Assembly: GCA_019120235.1 (NCBI GenBank)
Contig: DWVN01000145.1
Location: forward strand, 1 to 48,478
DNA: 48,478 bases
Direction: 5' to 3'
DNA from: Dwaynesavagella gallinarum
GTDB taxonomy: Bacteria; Bacillota; Clostridia; Clostridiales; Clostridiaceae
Part shown: positions 44,683 through 48,478 of the stretch, one piece after another
Position numbering within the stretch: position 1 is the first letter of the stretch
Layout: every line of letters begins with the position of its first letter
The notes under the pieces: model-generated
Seen by the model: the letters and a program-made list of their open reading frames with translations, nothing else
Told to the model about the DNA's origin: nothing
The model's database searches: none
Translations under genes and position numbers: made by a program

Positions 44683-45497
44683 AACAAATCAACAAGTTCC
44701 TCCAAATCAAATATATTTTCTTCATTGTGAAAACCCATTTTTTTTAAATAATTTGATATTCTACAAGATGATGTGGTATCTAAATTATTTTCAAATAAAA
44801 ATTTTTCATCCCATAAAATTTTCCTTGGATTGCCATCATATTTAATTATCCCTTTACTTAAAACAACAATTCTATTTGCTAAAAGACATTCCTCAATAAA
44901 ATGAGTTATTAATATAACCGTAATTCCATAAACTTCATTTATCTCTTTTAAAATAGATAATACTTCCCTTTTACCATTAGGATCAAGCATGGATGTAGAT
45001 TCATCAAAAATAATATATTTAGGTTTCATAGATAAAACTCCAGCAATTGAAACCCTTTGTTTTTGCCCACCTGATAACATATTTGTATTATGGTCTTTAT
45101 ACTCAAGCATATGAACTTTTTCAAGTGCATCATAAACCCTTTTTTGAATTTCTTCCCTATCATTTAGAATATTTTCAAGGCCAAACACAACATCATCTAA
45201 AACAAGAGTAGAAACAATTTGATTATCAGGATTTTGAAAAACAATGGAAAGTATTTTTCTTATATCTAAAATATTTTTTTGATCTCTAACGCTCATAGAA
45301 TTAACAAAAATATCCCCATACTTAAGCTCATAAATTCCATTAATAAGTTTTGATAATGTAGATTTTCCAGAACCATTTCCACCTACAATACAAACAAATT
45401 CTCCTTCATTAATAGTCAAATTTATATTTTTTAAAACATAATCTTCATATTCATTATATTTAAATGAAACATCTATAATTTTTATACAATTATTCAT
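44658..45497 (-). CDS. ecfA1: ECF transporter ATP-binding protein EcfA1
   Basis: This 279-residue ABC ATPase has Walker A GGNGSGKST, Q-loop FQNPDNQIV (the EcfA1 form), signature LSGGQKQRVSIAG, Walker B YIIFDESTSMLDP and switch His in LITHFIEE. Ser replaces the usual Pro after Glu in Walker B, as in other EcfA1 proteins. It begins the ecfA1-ecfA2-ecfT-truA unit just after the terminator of the ribosomal operon. Confidence 0.96.
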   Translation of the reverse strand: MNNCIKIIDVSFKYNEYEDYVLKNINLTINEGEFVCIVGGNGSGKSTLSKLINGIYELKYGDIFVNSMSVRDQKNILDIRKILSIVFQNPDNQIVSTLVLDDVVFGLENILNDREEIQKRVYDALEKVHMLEYKDHNTNMLSGGQKQRVSIAGVLSMKPKYIIFDESTSMLDPNGKREVLSILKEINEVYGITVILITHFIEECLLANRIVVLSKGIIKYDGNPRKILWDEKFLFENNLDTTSSCRISNYLKKMGFHNEENIFDLEELVDLLCRLNLKM

Positions 45498-45562
45498 AAT
45501 TCAATTTCCCAACCTACTTATAATACACAACATTATATCAAATTTTCTTTAAAAAACAAAAA

Positions 45563-45592
45563 GAGAAATTAAGACAAACTTCTTAATTTCCC
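45563..45592 (-). terminator. Terminator of the ribosomal protein operon after rplQ
   Basis: On the minus strand GGGAAATTAAGA pairs with TCTTAATTTCTC (one wobble) around a six-base loop, followed by TTTTTG. It lies just past the rplQ stop. Confidence 0.85.
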
Positions 45593-45603
45593 ACAAACAA
45601 AAA

Positions 45604-45945
45604 CTATACTAATTCTAGAACAGCCATTTCAGAACCATCGCCTCTTCTTGGTCCAATTTTTATTATTCTTGTATATCCACCATTTCTATCTTGATATTTA
45701 GAAGCAACTTCATCAAACAACGATTTAACAACTTGCTTTTCTTTAACAAAAGACAAAACCTGACGTCTTGCGTGCAAATCTCCTCTTTTTGCAAGAGTTA
45801 TCATTTTTTCAGCTAAACTTTGAGTTTCTTTAGCTCTTGTTACTGTTGTAACTATTTTTCCATGCTTTAAAAAACTTGTAACAAGATTTTTAAGCATAGC
45901 TATTCTTTGATCTGTTGGTCTACCTAATTTTCTTTGCCAAGCCAA
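45604..45945 (-). CDS. rplQ: 50S ribosomal protein L17
   Basis: This 113-residue protein lies near the peptide exit tunnel. WQRKLGRPTDQRIAML and the C-terminal GGYTRIIKIGPRRGDGSEMAVLELV are diagnostic. A GTG at 45954 is in frame but overlaps GGAGGTG; the TTG at 45945, eight bases after it, gives the family's usual beginning. It directly follows rpoA. Confidence 0.96.
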   Translation of the reverse strand: MAWQRKLGRPTDQRIAMLKNLVTSFLKHGKIVTTVTRAKETQSLAEKMITLAKRGDLHARRQVLSFVKEKQVVKSLFDEVASKYQDRNGGYTRIIKIGPRRGDGSEMAVLELV

Positions 45946-45960
45946 ATTAAACACCTCCTA

Positions 45961-46905
45961 TTATTCATCGCTCTGCCTTAAACTTAATCCTAAATCTTTA
46001 AGTTTTTTTTCAACCTCTTCTAAAGATTTTTTACCGAGATTTCTAACTTTCATCATATCCTCTAAAGATTTTTGTGCAAGCTCTTGAACTGTATTAATAC
46101 CCGCACGCTTTAAACAATTATAACTTCTAACAGAAAAATCTAATTCCTCAATAGTCATTTCAAGCACTTTTTCTTTTTTATCTTCTTCTTTTTGAACCAT
46201 GACTACAACTTCATTAGCTTCTTTTGTTAATCCTAAGAATAATTTAAAATGTTCAATTAAAATCTTTGAAGAATAACTTATAGCTTCATCAACTTTTATA
46301 GAACCATTAGTCCACACTTCTATAGTAAGCTTATCATAATCAGTGATTTGACCTACTCTTGTATTTTCTACCATAAAATTTACTCTTTTTACAGGAGTAT
46401 AAATAGAATCTATTGGAATATGACCTATACTATTTTCAATTTTATTTTTATTTTGTGGTACATATCCTCTACCTTTATTAACTGTAATTTCTATATTTAA
46501 ATGTCCATCATCTTCAAGCGTTGCTATATGTAAATCTTTATTTATAATTTCAATTCCATCTTCTACTTGTATATCACCGGCTTTAACAACCTTACTACCT
46601 TTTACATCTAAGTGTAATACTTTACTCCCCTCTTCATCCATACGTAGAGCAAGTTCTTTAATATTTAAAATAATTTCTGTTACATCTTCCTTTACTCCCT
46701 TAATTGTGGAAAATTCATGTAATACTCCATCAATTTTAATAGATGTTGTAGCAACACCTGGTAAAGAAGATAACAATATTCTCCTTAATGAATTACCAAG
46801 AGTAGTTCCATAACCTCTCTCTAAAGGCTCAACCACATATTTCCCATATGTTCCATTATCATTACACTCTACACATTCAATCTTAGGCGTTTCAATATCA
46901 AACAT
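45961..46905 (-). CDS. rpoA: RNA polymerase alpha subunit
   Basis: This 314-residue subunit nucleates RNA polymerase assembly. The N-terminal dimerisation domain begins MFDIETPKIECVE and includes VEPLERGYGTTLGNSLRRILLSSLPG. The C-terminal DNA/activator-binding domain contains ELDFSVRSYNCLKRAGI and RNLGKKSLEE. The frame extends 16 codons further upstream, but the ATG at 46905 lies behind GGGAGG and gives the family start. It stands between rpsD and rplQ as usual. Confidence 0.98.
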   Translation of the reverse strand: MFDIETPKIECVECNDNGTYGKYVVEPLERGYGTTLGNSLRRILLSSLPGVATTSIKIDGVLHEFSTIKGVKEDVTEIILNIKELALRMDEEGSKVLHLDVKGSKVVKAGDIQVEDGIEIINKDLHIATLEDDGHLNIEITVNKGRGYVPQNKNKIENSIGHIPIDSIYTPVKRVNFMVENTRVGQITDYDKLTIEVWTNGSIKVDEAISYSSKILIEHFKLFLGLTKEANEVVVMVQKEEDKKEKVLEMTIEELDFSVRSYNCLKRAGINTVQELAQKSLEDMMKVRNLGKKSLEEVEKKLKDLGLSLRQSDE

Positions 46906-46956
46906 ATATAAAAAACCCTCCCTTAACATAATTTTTAAGGGCAACTGATTCAAAAA

Positions 46957-47583
46957 TTATTTACTATAAAACTCTACAATTAAAGTTTCATTAAATTGTA
47001 CATTTAAGTCATCCTTAGAAGGAATAGATACAACCTTTCCTCTATATCTCTCACCATCAATAGTAAGCCATGAAGGAATAGACGTATTATTTTCAAACAA
47101 AACTTTAAACTTTTCAAGTGAACGACTTTTTTCTCTAACTTCTATAATATCATTAATTTTAACTCTATAAGAAGCTATATCTACTTTCCTACCATTAACA
47201 GAAAAATGGCCATGTGAAACTAATTGTCTAGCTTCTCTTCTAGAGTTTGCAAACCCTAACTTGAATACTACATTATCTAATCTCATTTCTAAAAAACTAA
47301 TTAAATTTTCCCCAGTAATACCAGCTTTTTTATCTGCTTTATCATAAGTAAGTCTAAACTGTTTTTCAAGCATACCATATATTCTTTTAGTTTTTTGTTT
47401 TTCTCTTAATTGAAGACCAAAGTTTGATAATTTTTTCCTTGTTTGACCATGTTGACCAGGTGCACCAGCATTCTGTCTTCTAACAACCGCACATTTATTA
47501 GAATAACATCTATCACCCTTTAAAAATAATTTCATACCTTCTCTTCTGCATAATTTACACTGCGGACCATTATATTTAGCCAT
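46957..47583 (-). CDS. rpsD: 30S ribosomal protein S4 (zinc-binding form)
   Basis: This 208-residue primary 16S rRNA-binding protein also represses translation of its operon in many bacteria. Four cysteines (C9, C12, C26, C31) show the zinc-containing form. The S4 RNA-binding domain follows with RLDNVVFKLGFANSRREARQ and VSHGHFSVNGRKVDI. Length and context are normal. Confidence 0.98.
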   Translation of the reverse strand: MAKYNGPQCKLCRREGMKLFLKGDRCYSNKCAVVRRQNAGAPGQHGQTRKKLSNFGLQLREKQKTKRIYGMLEKQFRLTYDKADKKAGITGENLISFLEMRLDNVVFKLGFANSRREARQLVSHGHFSVNGRKVDIASYRVKINDIIEVREKSRSLEKFKVLFENNTSIPSWLTIDGERYRGKVVSIPSKDDLNVQFNETLIVEFYSK

Positions 47584-47597
47584 ATTACACCTCCAAA

Positions 47598-47996
47598 TTA
47601 TACCCTTCTCCTCTTAGGTGGTCTACATCCATTATGAGGAATAGGTGTTACATCTTTTATTAAAGTAATCTCTAATCCTGCTGCTTGCAATGATCTTATT
47701 GCTGCTTCTCTACCTGAACCAGGTCCTTTTACATAAACCTCAACACTCTTAAGTCCATGCTCCATAGCATCTCTTGCTGCAGTTTCTGCTGCCATTTGTG
47801 CAGCATAAGGAGTACTTTTTCTAGATCCTTTAAATCCTAAAGCTCCAGCACTAGACCATGCTAAAGTATTACCATTTATATCTGTTAACGTAACTATTGA
47901 ATTATTAAATGTCGATTTTATATGAGCCGAACCATGATCTACATTTTTTTTATCTTTTTTTCGTCTATTAACTTTTTTAGCTTTTTGAACTGCCAT
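47598..47996 (-). CDS. rpsK: 30S ribosomal protein S11
   Basis: This 132-residue protein of the small-subunit platform has GSAHIKSTFNNSIVTLTD, GFKGSRKSTPYAAQMAAE and the C-terminal PIPHNGCRPPKRRRV, all characteristic. It sits between rpsM and rpsD in the alpha operon with a good ribosome binding site. Confidence 0.98.
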   Translation of the reverse strand: MAVQKAKKVNRRKKDKKNVDHGSAHIKSTFNNSIVTLTDINGNTLAWSSAGALGFKGSRKSTPYAAQMAAETAARDAMEHGLKSVEVYVKGPGSGREAAIRSLQAAGLEITLIKDVTPIPHNGCRPPKRRRV

Positions 47997-48012
47997 TTAA
48001 TAACTTACCTCC

Positions 48013-48381
48013 TTACTTCTTTTTATTTGCTATTGTTTTTCTTGGACCTTTAACTGTCCTAGCATTAGTTTTAGTTCTTTGACCTCTTAAAGGCAATCTC
48101 TTTCTATGTCTTATTCCTCTATAACACCCAATTTCTATAAGCCTTTTTATACTTAAAGCTACATCTCTTCTTAAATCTCCCTCAACTTTTAAATTCTTAT
48201 TTATAAAGTCTCTTATTGAATTTATTTCGTTCTCAGTTAAATCTTTAACTCTCGTATCACCATTTATATTAGTTTCTTTTAATATTCGTCTAGATGTAGA
48301 TAAACCTATGCCATAAATATAAGTCAAACTCACTTCAACTCTTTTATCCTTTGGTATGTCAATACCTGAAATTCTAGCCAT
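48013..48381 (-). CDS. rpsM: 30S ribosomal protein S13
   Basis: This 122-residue protein of the small-subunit head contacts the A- and P-site tRNAs. MARISGIDIPKDKRVEVSLT and the C-terminal RGIRHRKRLPLRGQRTKTNARTRKG-like segment (here ending VKGPRKTIANKKK) are diagnostic. GAGGTG precedes the ATG. It follows rpmJ after 19 bases. Confidence 0.98.
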   Translation of the reverse strand: MARISGIDIPKDKRVEVSLTYIYGIGLSTSRRILKETNINGDTRVKDLTENEINSIRDFINKNLKVEGDLRRDVALSIKRLIEIGCYRGIRHRKRLPLRGQRTKTNARTVKGPRKTIANKKK

Positions 48382-48400
48382 TTTGAAAATTCACCTCACT

Positions 48401-48478
48401 TTATCCTTGTTTTTGTTTATGCTTAGGTATATCACATATAACCATGATTTTACCTTTTCTTTTTATAATTCTACATTT
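48401..48478 (-). CDS. rpmJ: 50S ribosomal protein L36, C-terminal part (5' end outside window)
   Basis: The last 25 codons are present, ending KGKIMVICDIPKHKQKQG. The cysteines in KCR and VIC and the His in PKHK are ligands of the zinc-binding form of L36, which is about 37 residues long. It precedes rpsM as in other Firmicutes alpha operons. About 12 residues lie beyond the window edge. Confidence 0.93.
   Translation of the reverse strand, partial: KCRIIKRKGKIMVICDIPKHKQKQG

Overview
The window looks like a chromosome segment of a low-GC, anaerobic, spore-forming member of the Clostridia. The base composition is strongly AT-rich throughout. The gene order rpmJ-rpsM-rpsK-rpsD-rpoA-rplQ-ecfA1-ecfA2-ecfT-truA-rplM-rpsI-cwlD (all on the minus strand at the right end) is the usual Firmicutes/clostridial arrangement. 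There are sporulation genes (dpaA, cwlD), a bifunctional AdhE, and a ferredoxin-dependent 2-oxoacid oxidoreductase. The AT-richness and modest gene set would fit a host-associated relative of Clostridium such as Candidatus Arthromitus, but that identification is an inference. I see no phage, insertion sequence, CRISPR array, rRNA or tRNA.

Layout, left to right. 1-5000 (+): the 3' part of leuS, a HesB/IscA-like protein with an in-frame UGA that is probably selenocysteine, and a SWIM-SNF2 helicase. 5000-6660 (-): a small membrane protein, trpS, and a 53-residue zinc-ribbon protein behind a structured leader. 6800-11370 (+): a GAF-GGDEF diguanylate cyclase, a metallophosphoesterase, a small (p)ppGpp synthetase, prfC and a 54-residue orphan protein. 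11390-14250: an ElaA-type acetyltransferase (-), dpaA and a second small orphan protein (+), tyrS (-). 14587-22845 (-): one giant gene for a cyclic beta-glucan synthase-like protein of 2752 residues. 23122-25728 (+): adhE behind tandem Rex-type operators. 25756-28054 (-): a KamB/NpmA-like 16S rRNA methyltransferase and an AbgT transporter. 28198-29025 (+): a HAD phosphatase. 29047-34814 (-): cdaA-cdaR, a four-gene 2-oxoacid:ferredoxin oxidoreductase block, then glmM. 34906-36647 (+): two unrecognised exported helical proteins. 36680-41205 (-): trx, iadA, ptsI, a CitX-like protein and cwlD. 41322-48478 (-): ribosomal, ECF transporter and rpoA genes.

How the genes fit together: three nucleotide second-messenger systems lie here (c-di-GMP synthesis, (p)ppGpp synthesis, and c-di-AMP synthesis by cdaA with its regulator cdaR and partner glmM). 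Fermentation and redox balance are represented by adhE under probable Rex control and by the ferredoxin-linked oxidoreductase. Dipicolinate synthase and CwlD belong to spore formation and cortex maturation. ECF modules, AbgT and IadA suggest scavenging of vitamins and peptides.

Most notable observations: the candidate selenoprotein with a SECIS-like hairpin at the right distance; the KamB/NpmA-like methyltransferase that keeps both tryptophans of the A1408-modifying family; the glucan synthase whose phosphorylase module has lost its catalytic motif; two small orphan proteins sharing an NNIxxSEFD motif; the oxidoreductase block inside the cdaA-cdaR-glmM group; and a CitX-like protein coupled to cwlD without citrate lyase genes. 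Many starts here are TTG or GTG; several were placed by Shine-Dalgarno position.
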